Shown here piece by piece: positions 24,067 through 37,000 of a DNA stretch of 64,000 nt. The notes under the pieces were generated by a model. That model was not told where the DNA came from. It did not search any database and saw only the letters and a list, made by a program, of their open reading frames with translations. Every line of letters starts with the position of its first letter. The first letter of the stretch is position 1. The position numbers and the translations under genes are program-made. Source of the stretch: Udeniomyces pyricola (Eukaryota > Basidiomycota > Tremellomycetes > Cystofilobasidiales > Mrakiaceae); NCBI GenBank assembly GCA_039545295.1, contig BCIK01000003.1, positions 1,178,001 through 1,242,000 on the forward strand. The letters run 5' to 3'.

Positions 24067-25161
24067 AGGAGAAAGAAAGAGACTAGGGAGAGTTGAGGTC
24101 GGTTGAGTATGAAGATGCGCTGACTGTGGGGAGGGGCGGGGGGGGGGGGGGCTGAGGGAGCAGGTCAAGCTGAACGTCCGCATGCAGACGTGTTTGGTCG
24201 GGACGGTCCTAAGAGATGATGGTGACACTTTTGAACCTCGTCAACGTCGCGAAAGAGACTGGATGTGACATGCGATTCATTTGGGTATAGAAATAAAGAG
24301 GAACGTTGTCATCGAGGTCAAGAAGCCCGAGGTCGGCACGTCGACAAAGGGAAGAAGCGTGTTTTTCATATATGGAGTGAGCATGCGTCCAACTTTTGGT
24401 CCAACCACGATCCAATTATATATATGTCTACCCACTTTCCCTTTCATACCAACATGGTGCAACCGTGGCATCGAACTCATGTGCGTAGCAAAAATGACTG
24501 CAGCCATCTGGCACAAACACGGCAGGCGCAAATCACATATGGCCGCAGATAAAAAGCTCGCAACCCTATCAGTCTGGAGTGGCTGATAAGATCATAACTC
24601 TGCCAGGTTCAGACGATTCATGCATCCAGGCGCTGGCGAATTGATTGCCACGTCATTCATACGTCCATAGCACCCTGCGTTGCCTGCGACGTGCGACGTA
24701 CTGTTATGCCCTGGAGTCGGTGGCCACTTCAACTGGCCAAGCATATGATGCCTTATCGGTGATGAAATACAGACCAATACTCTAAACAACGGCTCAAAGT
24801 GCATAGTGCGTGTGGAGCGGAACTACATACTTCTGTACCAGTCTGTTGATCCTCATGCAGAGAGGTCGATTAACGATTCGAGCTGGGGTGATCAGTACGT
24901 ATACGTAGCTTGAGAGACAAAGGAAGGAGGGAACTGAGAGGATATGTATATCACGTGGGTCGCGCGATGACTAGATGCGCGTCGCGGCCAATTCAATTCA
25001 CGGTATGTCAGGCTGTACGTTGAGGATGTTTTGTCGGAGTACTGTTGAGCCAGACGGGAACTTATGATAGTGAAGCGAGCGATGTATTGGAAAACTCGAC
25101 ATTTATATATATATCTTCATCAGGCAATGATCATACGAATCTGTAGCGGGTGAATGAACGT
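24067..25161. other. Intergenic region
   Basis: This 1.1-kb gap between two minus-strand genes starts with a 14-base G run (24138-24151) in the presumed leader of the membrane-protein gene. It also has an E-box CACGTG near 24954 and a TATATATATA stretch near 25104. Small ORFs around 24265-24590 overlap each other on both strands and have no resemblance. Nothing else was recognised. Confidence 0.55.
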
Positions 25162-26552
25162 CTAACGTCTAATGGTGACTGAACGGGACTGCGCGATGGC
25201 AGTCGCGCTGTATGCCTTGGTCGAGATGGACCTGAATGGAACTGAGGAGGACTCAAGCACACTGATGGCATACATCTTGAACTTGAACATAGCTGAATCT
25301 GAACGACTGAGGTTGATGGAAGAGAACGGTTGGTCCGGGGAGGCTAGATCTTCGTCGTCCGAGGTGAGGTTAACAACCTCCACGGGTTTCAGCGGCGGTG
25401 TCGGCGAGGGAGGGCCTAGGTAAGCAGGTTTGGGCCGGAAGTCCAGCCGGGTCTGGATCAGCTTACCCGATCCTGAGGCTCTGGGGAGCTTCGAGCTTGA
25501 GGATGGTCCGGCTCGAGAGGAAGGCTGGAAGGCGAGAGGGTCAAACGTCTTCTCTTGATCGACCATGGCTGCTTGGATGAGCTCGATCATTGCCTCTTGC
25601 ATCTCTCCCGGAGGGAAGCCGATGACCTTCCGCGTCGGGATCCTCGGGATCGTGGAGAGCTTGCCATGCTTTAACTTGTTGACCTCGTTGAGGAAGCCGC
25701 CAGGCCCAAGCGCCGCCCGCTTCTCTTCCTCCGTGATGGTCGGGCCGAAGAGCAGTGGCTCAACGACGCGAGGAAGCGCGATAAGCTGTCCCGAGACGAT
25801 GTAGAAGTACAACAAGCACTTCTGACCCTTCTCAAACCACTTGCTCCCCGTCACCGTTGGCTTCCAGCACGCGACCTTGCTCTTGGGGTCGTTTGGGTCC
25901 TTGGCACCCAAAGCACCAGGGAAGTGGAGCCGGACCGTATGGTCCTTGTAAAGCTCGACCGGGACCGGATTCTGGCGGATGACGTTGGTGAAGTCGGCTC
26001 CGTTGGTGCGATCAGTATGGGTCCGGGAGGCTGCATCGTCGAAGTGGGTCCGGACCGCCACGACCTCCGGTCGTTTGGCCCATGCTTGCAGGCCTTCTTC
26101 GGTCGGACTTGCGGTCAGGGTCGACAGGAGAAGGCTGGTCTGGGCCAAGAAGGCCACCAAAACACCAGGAGACGGGTGCCGGAAGTTGTGTGTCGCATGG
26201 TACCCGTTGAGGAACGTGATGCCCCTACCCCCAGTCGAGGTGACCACGTACGGATCGCATCGACCGTGCCCCCCAAGAGCCTGCGAAACCGTCGTGGATT
26301 GAACAGAGACGATGATCCGCGAATTTGGCGACGATTGGTCGACAAAGTCGCTGACCCGGCGGATCATGTACTCAGCGGTACCTGAGAGTTGCTGGAGAGC
26401 AAGCAGGAAATTATCTGGAACGCTTTTCAAGCAAACATCGAACAACGATTGACGAACAACGATCAAGTCGACGCGCTTCAAAGTTGCGGTGCCAATAATG
26501 CAATCTCGATCAGCGGCCGCGACGCGTCCATATTAACCGATCCGACTGACAT
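25162..26552 (-). CDS. Orphan nearly intronless gene with SIM-like and PIP-like motifs
   Basis: Not recognised. An open frame of more than 430 codons runs from about 26535 to the stop at 25162. It has no in-frame ATG near its 5' end. A consistent model starts at ATG 26552 (MSVGS) and removes a 62-nt intron (26476-26537), joining in phase to RVDLIVVRQSLFDVCLK. The first two thirds look globular (for example GHGRCDPYVVTSTGGRGITF, KCLLYFYIVSGQLIALPRVV, RIPTRKVIGFPPGEMQEAM). The last third is low-complexity Ser/Pro and carries KLIQTRLDFRPKP, resembling a non-canonical PCNA-interacting peptide, then VEVVNLTSDDEDL, a good match to a SUMO-interacting motif (hydrophobic VVNL then Ser/Asp/Glu). That pair is typical of nuclear genome-maintenance proteins, but no catalytic domain is seen. 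The near absence of introns contrasts with its neighbours. Confidence 0.55.
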
Positions 26553-27291
26553 GATCGTTCGCGAGTTCTTCCTTCCAACAATACATAGCATATATATGTA
26601 TCGAAGGTGATGATAAAGTGAGTTTTTTTTTATAAACGAAATGATGCCCAATACGTTATACATACGTGGTGCTTTGCTCTACGTCTTATACGGCGCTCTC
26701 TCTGCTGCACGGTGACGTCATACGCGTGTGCGACGCGCGCGCTGAAAATGGGAGTGCCGTTAATTAATTAACGTTGTTGCCTCACGTTGTCTCACCCAGG
26801 TAGCGCAAGGTAACGCTGTCAAATCTATCAAAGTGTGCTACATATCTATCTAGTTATATACACATGTATTCGGGGTTCTGTATATATTTTTTTCTCTTTG
26901 TTCGACACGTATCCACGCTTGATTTTACATCTCCCCAGCATCCCAACGTACAATCATAGCACATTGTATATGATCGGATACTATAAGTAGTCGCTGTCGA
27001 CGGCTGCAGTGTCCATGCACCCCGGCAGCGCAGCAGTTTCAGAGTCTTCGAGACCTCAATATAACAATTCTATCGCGATCTAACCCATTACCTAACTAGA
27101 GCTAGCTAGCTAGCTGCAGAGACCGGTCCCAGCCCTCGCTTCTCATCAAACCGGACCCCTAAGAAAAGAAAATCAAACCCCCTTCCCTTCCCTCGCGACC
27201 TATTGAAACGATAGCTAGTTAGCTCCGACCCCCCCCCCCCGACCGGGACGCGTACGATCAATCGTCAAAAACCTTCTTCCATCGTCGAGCT
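26553..27291. other. Intergenic region
   Basis: This 739-bp region has an inverted TTAATTAATTAA stretch (about 26760-26771), AT-rich blocks, GCTA repeats (about 27100-27115) and a C12 run (27229-27240) just beyond the MFS gene stop. No gene was recognised. Confidence 0.55.
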
Positions 27292-30200
27292 TCAAGCCTG
27301 TTGGTGAACCGCGGCCTGTCTGATGCGGGAGGAGGATGAAGACGATCGTCGACTCTGCGTCTCGCGTCGATAGCCGGCATAAAGCGAGAGACCGAGGGCG
27401 AGCACGCAGGTGGCGGTCGAGAGGTAGAAAGCTTCTCGGTAGCACTCCTTTTTTTTCGTAAGTCAGAAGGAGAAAGAGAAGAAGGTACACAGTAGCGGCG
27501 GCAACAGCAGAAAAGATAAGACGGATGAAAAAGGTAAGAATCGAAGAAAAGAGCGAAAAAAAAGGATGAAGAGTCAGCAACACAGCGAATTCAGCGGACG
27601 TCGAAACGTAAACCACACAGGTGTAAACGTGATGCGATATTTAATGGAGACAACAAGGAGTGAACACCAGGACGTACCCTTCCTAGGAAGCACTCGTGAG
27701 ATCGATCGGCCGGGTCTAGCGTCCCTCCGGCACGACGCGACAGTCGAGCGATGGCCGTCCGTACGGTATGCGAATCAAAGATGCGGCCAAAGAAAATGTT
27801 GAGAAGGTTCCCTCCGACAATCGGAGACATGCTTACGAAGCCTGGAGTAAGAGAGCAGTATATAAAAAAGAAGAAGGAAAAAAAAGGCGAGAGGAAAAGA
27901 ACGGGCGAACAAACGACCCAACCCAAAGTATGTAAATCAGTCTCGGAGTTCCTTTTGTCTTATAACATCAGCCTAAGACACCCCATGATCATGAGTGGAG
28001 TGCCGATGCAAACACATACCCCAATTCAACGAAAAGCTCGCCAGACCGAACCACTCCAGACAGACGACCGGGGCAAGTCCGAACAAGCCGCCGTAGGCGA
28101 GGCCAACGCTGCTCGAAACCAGCCAGATTCTCGTCGAGAGCGACGTCTGGAGGGCGGCGAGTTGCGAGAGAAGCATGACGCAAGCGATGAGGCTTAAAAA
28201 GTGAACTCGGCGGATCGAGAGTTTGTTTTTGGCGAGGTCCGTCCCCAGGCCTAGCAAAAAAAAAAAGAAGACAAGACCAAGATGTGTTAACTAATCAACA
28301 GGTTCGACGAGCATACTGATCCGAGAGGTCTTACCAATAAGGATACGGCCACTGCAGTTCCACAGGGAAATCAGAGCGACTTGGTGGGATTGTAATTTGG
28401 CGAGGCCACCGACGTCGTAATCCGGATTGTCTTTTGAGTACAAAGCCATCGTCACGAGGCCGGGCCCATTGTTGATCCACATCAAGCCAGTTCCTAAATG
28501 GAGTTAGGGAAGAAACTTGGCTGTCAGTCACGATATCGTAAAATTTTGGACCCGGAAAGCAGGAACAAGGGAGGAGACGACCTACCCGAGAGACAGCACA
28601 CGATCCCAGCTAGCAACCAGAAATCGAGGGTACTCAGCAGCCGCCTGCCTGTAATCTCTAACTGATCGATCGAGATGGAGATGGCCGATCCTCGACTGAT
28701 GACTTTACTCAAGCTCAGATTCTCCTCTTCCAACAAGGTCTGGGACGCTCCTCGGTCACCCTCTACTTCATCCTCGCTCGAGTCCGTAGATCCATAACCA
28801 CGAAGGGGTGAGCTCGGTGGCTCCACCGTGATTTGGGGTCGAGAATTTGTGGCGTGGGATTCATGGTGGCTTCGATGATGGACTGGCGTCGTCGAAGCAT
28901 CTCCGGGCCCAGGGAGCGAATCAGAGGGAACTAAATCGTAATCCATCGCTGGTGTCTGCCAGTCGGACTCTTGAGAGGTCGACGGGAGGAAGGTGACGGG
29001 GACCGGTGCAATGAAAAAGACGCCTGCAGTTCACAAATTCGGTTCCAATAGCGCCATCAGATCCACGGAAAAAAACGGCAGGAAATGCATTGAATGTCGC
29101 TTACCGAGGAAGCACGGCACGAAGCAACCTACTGCGAGGAGCATCTGTGTACAAGAGGTATCATCAGACAAGAAACGGTCAGCACACATAAAGTTCTGTC
29201 GAACCTATTCCGACCTGCAGTGAGAGATGCACACTCACGAGGAAAGAAGAGGTATCCTCGGCAAAGAAAGTATGAGAGATGGTAGAGAACAGGCTATGTG
29301 AACCGGATTCATAAGAGGAGAATGGAGCCATGATGGAGAGAGTCAGATTATTTCGATCATGCTGAGATAGCCTGAGATCGTCAGAGGATGGGGCCGAACA
29401 ATGCACTCAAACCGAAGCCTGCGAGGACAAGACCCGTCGCGGTCGCACGTGTCGTATCCGGGAAGGACTACACATGGAAAACGACGAATAAACAGGCCGG
29501 TTAAGTATGAGCATGATCGATCATGCACTCTCCCACTCTCCCCTCTCTCCCTCCCTCACAAATCCCTCAAGATTCAAGGAAATTAACGGATCATCACCTT
29601 TGCAGCGCAGTTAACCGAAGAGCTCAGACCTGCGGAACTACCGGCACCTGATATATCACGACATCTCCCGTCAGCTGAATTTCAACTTCTCACGTCGCTC
29701 GCAATCCAAGCCGACATCATTCAAACCCATTAGAAGCCCTTTCGTCCCACGAGGACGGACCCCCCCCCTTTTTCAGTCGTCGAGCTTACCCGTGAAGAAA
29801 GAAAACACGCAGAGCATGATGAGACTTCTCGTCCCGTTCCAACCCGAAGGTCCCGCGAGGAAGTAGGATCGGATGCCGAGGTAGCCGACCAGAAGAAGGA
29901 TAGCAGCTGAGATGAGGTTAGGTTTGGGACCTTTGCGATCGCTTAGGATCGAAATATCAGATAGGTCAAGAGGTTGGCCGGATGTAGAAGATGACGGATG
30001 AGTAACATGGGGTAATCAACCCTGCTGCGTTGGGGACGACGCACATGACTCGTAGTGGACGTCGATTAAATGGGCTCACACGATGATACCAAAAAGAGGG
30101 CCTCTACAACGAGACAAAGATAGGACAGGGATCAGGAGAGAGGATGGGCAGAAGAGGATGAAGTCAGACATTGCAGTTCAGAATCCGCTCTGATCCGCGG

Positions 30201-30656
30201 GTCTTGCCCTGCCATCTGACCTGCCACGCATGTTATGACAAGATACCAGCGCCTCACGAGATGTAGACTCCCAGGTTCCCCGCTGTCGAGAAGAGGTTTG
30301 TTTGAGTCGAGGATAGTGCCAGGCGACGGGATAGATTACCGCTATAAGATGCGACGGCATAGTTGGTTCCACTGACGAGGCCTGGGATGATCGCCGGGGC
30401 GACAGAGCAGCAACGAGGCAGAACCGATCAAAGCCGGGTGAGTATATTTGAGGAACGTGCTGATCCAAAAAGATTTGTGCTAGGTGGAACTGCAAAGGGA
30501 AGGGGGAGAGGGAGGGAGAGGGGGAAGGGGGGATGTGTGTTGACGTGATGGCAGGGACGCATGAGGTCACCCGTATTACTCACTGACGCTTATGCACGCG
30601 AGCAGGATGACCCCTCTGCGAACGGCTAACGGACGAATGGCGGGATCTTTGTCCAT
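27292..30656 (-). CDS. MFS transporter, nodulin-like family (MCH1/YMR155W type)
   Basis: This is a polytopic membrane transporter of the major facilitator superfamily; the substrate is unknown. The ATG at 30656 opens MDKDPAIRPLAVRRG followed by the first helix (VILLACISVS). Small exons then give LVSGTNYAVASYS and a 35-nt exon AGNLGVYIS, the helix 2 region of nodulin-like transporters. Later segments are ILLLVGYLGIRSYFLAG (about 29880), RSLIMLCVFSFFTGAG, a Ser/Asp/Glu-rich central cytosolic loop (about 28700-28940), LDFWLLAGIVCCLSG (about 28600), MWINNGPGLVTMAL, WNCSGRILIG, a paired helix block at about 28000-28240, and GFVSMSPIVGGNLLNIFFG. The C-terminus reads ECYREAFYLSTATCVLALGL and ends basic and Ser-rich at 27292. 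There are at least ten introns. Family is clear; orthology to MCH1 is inference. Confidence 0.78.
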
Positions 30657-31079
30657 GTTCGGAGGGAAGGGGTCAGGATGGAATGAGGAGTGGGGATCAG
30701 AGGCTAGCGGAGGAAGGTTTGGACGGGATGAAGAGTAAGTTAGATGGTAATGCCAGGGGCGAGCTTGGAGGGCAATCAAACGACAAGGGAAAGAAAGGAA
30801 AGGCGAGCGAGGCTATCTTTTGTTGGCGGTCAGCTCCGAACGATCTCACCCGGCCGGCCGGTCGGTCGGTTTCCCGCGGGCTTCTTTGATTTGCTTCTGA
30901 TTATAATGACGATTATCTAGAATGACTATACATGTCATGTTTACTTCATCCAGATCAAATAACGTTCCCATCAAAAGAGAGAATGAACACCCTGGTTCTC
31001 ACACATCATCATACCGAGTCATCATCATCATAACCATACGTCCAAGTACTATCATGACCACGTATATATAATCTCTGGC
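30657..31079. other. Intergenic region MFS / TRS130
   Basis: This 423-bp gap between tandem minus-strand genes includes the short GC-rich palindrome-like stretch GGCCGGCCGGTCGGTCGG near 30852 and ATC-rich repeats near 31008-31035. No gene was recognised. Confidence 0.55.
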
Positions 31080-34000
31080 TCATGCTCGTCCCTCAATCGT
31101 CCGACTCGATGATGGTCCAGTCCCACCTCCTCCACCCGGTCGGGCATACTGATGCATCTCTCCTCCTCCTCCGCCTCCCCAGTGCGACGCACCACCACCA
31201 CCACTCCCGCCTCCTTCGCCTCCTGCTAAGCCATGTCTTTCGCCTTCGACCCCCACGACAAACGTACTTCTCCCCATCAACGGCGGCGAAACGGTCAACC
31301 GCCTTTCCGCATTGACGATATACGTCTCGAACGAAGGTCCACTCCCGTTCCCACCCCCTCCACCGGCTGTCCCGGTCGAAGTAGTCGAGGCGTCGAGAGC
31401 CTGGGAAGACGAGGAAGGAGGGGTTGGGTAGATGACCACTCGAGGAAGGGACAGGATCCCGTGGTGAATCGGAATGAGAGTGAAATTCGTGGTAAAGGTT
31501 TCGTTGTGCTGCAATCGGGGTTGGTCACACAATAGAAAGGGTGGGGGGAGGGGGGGGGGCGGGGAAGGGCAAGCGAGATGAGAGGGTATTCAAAGACCAG
31601 AAAGAGAGTTAGCATAGTTTGGGTAAAAGAGAACGACATATCCCGAAAACCAAGTAAAAATTTCCACTCTCTCCGTTTCGTCGGAGAAAAAAAAAAAACA
31701 AAGGAGGAGAGAGAGAGACGAATAACGAAACCAAACTCACTTTCAAACTAAAGCTCCCTTTCTTCCGTCCACTGACCAACCAATGCTCAAAGTCCGATCC
31801 CAAATCGTAACTCATATCCAACCCATCGCTTCTTTCCAACGTTTCGCCTCCCGCCCATCCCGTCGAGCAGACGACTTTCATCTGGCATCGAAGCGATTGA
31901 CCAACGACGTACGGCCCCGGCGTCTCGACGTCAATCTCGACGGCCGAAAGAATCTAAAAAAAAAGGCATAAAAAAAACAAGATGAAGGAGGAAAGAAAGG
32001 TTTGCGAGAGACGATCAGCGGGCCAAACTTTCCTGAATAATGAAAGGTAGACTTGCAAGTTCCTCCTCCCACTAGGTGTGCTGAGAACCAGATCAGATCG
32101 GAACAACAGAAACGGAGATGCATGTTGCTACTGACCTGACGAATGGGAACGTCGACAGGAATCTCCAGAGATCGCCAAGGAAGAGTCAACCCGTCGGCTG
32201 GAGCTTCGTAGTCATCAACAGCCTTATGCCAAGAGATAGAAGAACAAAGAAGAAGAAAGAAACCAGATCAACGATCGCCCAAGCTTTTCCAACCCAATCT
32301 CTCTCACAAAAAAAAAAGGTCAGCATCGTTCCTGATCGATGAGGACTCTCTCACCTCGACAGCTTGCTCCCACAGCTCCATCAACTCTCTCACAGCAGTC
32401 TGACCTTCCTCCTCCTCTTTCTTCCTCACCCTTTCCTGATCGCCTCCTCTCAAACCCCAACCACCGAGCCGTCCATTTCTACCGGATGAGCCAATCAAGC
32501 CCTTGACGACCCTCTCGACATCCTCCTCCCTTACATCCGGCACGTCCAACCGACCCGTCGCAAGATACCTTTCCGCCCATCCATCAACCGACGCGATGCT
32601 ATCCCGCAGAGCCTGTAGAATCCACCCTTTGTGAGCCGAGGTGGGCGACGAAAGTGGAACGAGGGGCGTGATGAGTGGCTCGAGGATGAGTCGGAGTTCT
32701 TCAAGTAGTGTTCTGTACCGAATCGTCAAGTGAAGCGTGCCATGCTCTGTCAAGAGAAAACAGCCAACAACAAAGAGACAGAGAAAGAAATATCAAGAGA
32801 ACAGCAACCATAGAACAAGCCGGAATGGATTGCAATCAGCTTCGTGGTTAAATTTCAAACTCGTAGTCTGGTGGAAAGGTGTTTGAACGGACCTCGATTC
32901 TCTGTTCCTTCCTTTCGCGCGAGCCTGAACAAGTACGTCGCCGGAGACCGGGGCGAAACATGCTGCCAAAATCGAGCAAGTGAGAAAAAGAACGAAGAGA
33001 AAAGAAAGAAGAAAAAAGAATTCAATGGCCCATCAACGTCAGTCGGGTTTTGTTTCGAGGTGTCTCGAAGCGTCTGGGATACCTTCGCCCCGGATAGATC
33101 CAGAAGCCATAGCTTATTACCACCCCTCCCCCTCCCCTGCCTCTCCCCTCTTCCCTTCCCACTCCCCTTCTTCTCCTGCTTTCTTCTTTGGCCAGATACG
33201 TTCGTAAGACGAGACAAAACCTCACCGAATGATCGACACCTTCCGACGTCGTACCTGTTCCGTCCGCCATCGTCGTCGGGCTTTGAATCTCGACCGTCTC
33301 TTCCGCCCCAACGAGGCTCGCGTCTTCAATTCGCAAGCTATGAAACCCATCAGAACTCAGAGTGAACTTGGAGAACAAGCTGTCAATAACGTGACCAGAG
33401 AAAGACGGAAGGGGAGGGAGGAAAGTGTAGGGGGAAGAAAATAGTAAGTGACGGGTTAGTGACTGACAGAAAGAAGAAGAAGAAGAAAAAGGAGAAACCC
33501 AAAGCACATCGAGCCATACTTCAACCATCCCAATTACACCCCCCCCCCCCCTTCCCCCCATCAACACTTCTCAAAAAACTCAAACTTCATCCACTTCCGA
33601 AGCTTTCTCGTGCCTCTTTTGTAGAGAAGGGAGAGAAACAGGGGGAGAGGTGGGGGGGGGGGGATTTGACTTACCAATCGGTCCGGAAGATATCCTGGAC
33701 GTTGACCGCGAGGGGCAGCGAGAGCGTCAACGTTTGAGAGCTACGGAACGCTCGCGGGACGGAAGACGATGTCGTCGTGCGATAATCGATGCTGATTCGG
33801 ACCTGAAGAAAGGGAGGAAAAGAAGAAAGGGGGGAGGGGACAGGAAGTAAGCGAGAGACTCAACAAGCCGAAAAGAGTCAACAAACCGTTCGACTTCAAA
33901 ATAACAAACGAATAGAGAACGGGAAGGGGGGGGGGGGAAACGAGAATAGGATCGAGTGCCAGAGAGAAAGATGAAACTCAATAGAGATCATTCCAAATCC

Positions 34001-37000
34001 TCACCGTCACGGTCGTTCCTCGAGGGACACCTCGGTATGGGATCGAGAGAACCGTTGAAGAGTCCGGCTTCAGGTCAAACAACGTCAACGTTTCCGATTC
34101 AACCTCCAGTTTGACGCCTGTCGAACGCGTTCATCATCGACGCCACGAAAAAACGAGAGAAGCAGTGTGACAGAAACGGGCATGAGAGAGAGAGAGAGAG
34201 AGAGAAAGAAAGAGACACCCATCAATCGAAGCCGTTCTGATCTTGAGCTACTATCACCGAAGCGACTTTCCTTCCTGCCTCACTACACACGTACCTGGTG
34301 TGACGACGCTAGCGTTCCTGAGAGCAAACATCAATTCGTCATCGAGCGTCCGTAAGGACACCGTCGCTTTCTCAATGGCGTTGCGGCCGGGAAGGACTTC
34401 GAGGAGAATCGAAGGTTGACAGTCGAGTTTGACTGGCACATAAAAAAAAAACGGTTTCTTTTTAGACATGTATATATGTTGTTTGCGGGGGGATGGATGA
34501 AGGAAGAAAGAAAGGAAGAAAAGGCATGACTCACGTTCCAACGGCAACTCCACTTTCGCGCTCAACGCCCTCGAATCCCTCGGGATCCTCACCAGAGGTT
34601 GCATACCAGGCCGACCAAACGAACCATCACTCCCGTTCGTCGTCGCCGTCGGTAGCGGTGGTGGAGGGAGAAGACCCGGCCCAGGAGTCGTCGCGAGGAG
34701 CCAGGATCGGACGAGGACGACTTTAGAAAACCGGAGATGACTGAGTTGGAGGGTGAAGAGACCAGAAACAGGCATCTTTTCAAGTGGTATGAAAGAGAAG
34801 AAAAAGTTTGAGTATATAGATGTGGGGAGGGGTTGCGGGTGTAGATGATAGCAAGCAATACACCCAACCTCATAGAGTGCGAAAAGAAGTCCCCCCCCCC
34901 CCCCAAAAAAAAGGTATGCAAATATTTCGAGAAAACCCAAAACTTACGGGGCAGCCAAGCTCGACGGTATTCGTGCCGGGTTCCAACGTGATGCCTCGAG
35001 TAGATTTAAACCAGAGCGATTCGATCGATTGACCCGAGAGCGAGACTCGAACATCGTCAACCTTAACGGCCTGTTATATACATAATCAAGAATCCATCCA
35101 AAATTAGACGACAATTCGATTGGCGTCCCAAGAAATGGAAACATGATCCTTGCCCTTCTTCCCGTCCAGCTGTCTCGAGTGATTGGTATGGAGCAAGTAC
35201 ATACGCAAGGGAGGTGATTCGTGACGGCGACGAGGATCGTCGAGCCATCTTCGTCGACGGAGAGCGAAGCGCGCTGAGAGATTGGAAGGACAGTAAAAGC
35301 GGCATGGTCGTGGACGGAGAAGTCTGATGATCGTTCAAAAGAAAGCGAAAAGAAGAGACCAAAATCACGATGACGTCATCCGGGAGTGAATACATGATCT
35401 GTCAGTCAAGCACACAGTACTTCTCTCGTCTGCTTTGATTCTTCTCTTTCTTTTTCTTTGTCTTCTTATTCGTCCATCCCTCACTCCCTCCTCCCCCCCC
35501 CCGCCTAACTCCCGCCCCAAAGAAGGCAGATACAAACAGCTTACCTTTCGCTAGCGACTTGCCATGCTCTCTTATCCCCTCCACAACCTCCTGAACCAAT
35601 GTCCCCGTCTTCTCATCATCTTCTCCACCCACAGGCAATCCCCCTCTTATCTTGACCAAAGCCCTCAGGAACGCCAAGGCCTCACCCAACCATACCCCAT
35701 CTCTTTTCTCTCCTGTCGCCTCCGAATCGATCCCGGGCGGGAGGCGAAGGAGAAGAGCGTGTGTGAGGAGTGACTGGGCGAGAAAGGTAGCCTCAGGAAG
35801 GGCCCATTTGTAAGACGCGTAACGGGCGGCGAGGGAGCGGTACCGAGATAGAGCAGACGAGTGACGGGATCGAATCCTGTCAATGATCCAAAAAAAAAAA
35901 AAAAAAAAAAAAAAAAAGGAAGGGATAGGTGAAGATTGAGAAGGCAAAGGGTCCCGTCAAAATTAAAGAGCAAGGCGGGGTTTGCAGGTCACAGACCAGC
36001 CCATCCACCAAGGACTCAGCCATCCGGTAAAAACACTCGCACGTACGAATCAAGCATTGCTAAGATGCCTTGTAGCTCCAATGTCGACCTCTCCATTCTC
36101 GCCCCTTGGAAACACTCGATCGTCCTCGCCGTCGTGCGGTAAAACAGGGAATCAAACGCCTCTTGCTTCCCCCATGCCGCCAGGAGCTCTCGTCGAGAGA
36201 TAACCCCAGACGAAGGGGGAGCCACCGACGAGGATGAATGCATTGGGAGAGAAAACTCAACGGAAGAGGAAGCAAACGACGATGAAAGATGACGAGATCG
36301 GATACCAAGCACGGTGAGCTGAGGAAGCAACCCGGTTCGTAGATGCAGATCAATGGAAGGCAAGGTCCATCAGCCCTTCGTATCCCATCTAGTCCCAATA
36401 GCAACCGATCTCAACGAGTCTTGGACAAGGGAAGTAAAACAAGAGCCCACCTGTCGCTGAGCGAGTCGATACAGTTCCGCATTCGCCGCCATCATGGTCG
36501 ACGATTCGTTGGCGTCGCCTCCAGAGAGGGGGAATTGAGACTTCCATCGCTCGCACGTTTCGATGATGTCAAGCGAGGAAGAGTACGTCCATGACTCCAG
36601 AAAGTTCTCGCCTAGGCTGTCTTGCTGAAAGACCGGTAAAGCAGGGGCAACAGGATGAACGCAGAGGATGTCGAGAGCAAGGTGGAAAGAGGAAAGAGGG
36701 AAGAGGGGGGGGGGGCGAGGAGGAGGAAGAAGGAGAGACGTTAGCTCTCCATGATCCCAACGCTCCTTCAAACCACATAGCGAACCCATAACCTCCTCAC
36801 CGAATGTTCCTTCATCGTCCTCCCGAACCCCACGACAAACTCCCTCCCCTTCTCCAAGATCTCTCCGATCCTGCCCAGCCTGGCAAGCATTTTGCACTGC
36901 CTCGCAAAGACGTAGATGCGGAAATCAAAAACTGAGATCGAGTTGGCGAGGATCATGTCACGGTAAGGTTTGTGTTTGATCGAGAGGATCGAAGCGGAAT

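Noticed and set aside
24265..24586. Overlapping 84-101 codon frames on both strands
   Set aside because: Short, mutually overlapping, no resemblance or codon pattern; treated as intergenic.
25924..26385. 153-codon plus-strand frame antisense to the orphan gene
   Set aside because: The minus-strand frame is three times longer with more protein-like composition; the plus-strand one is most likely its shadow.
25162..26552. Orphan gene as a transposon remnant
   Set aside because: No transposase, reverse transcriptase or integrase motif, no terminal repeats and no target-site duplication were found around it.
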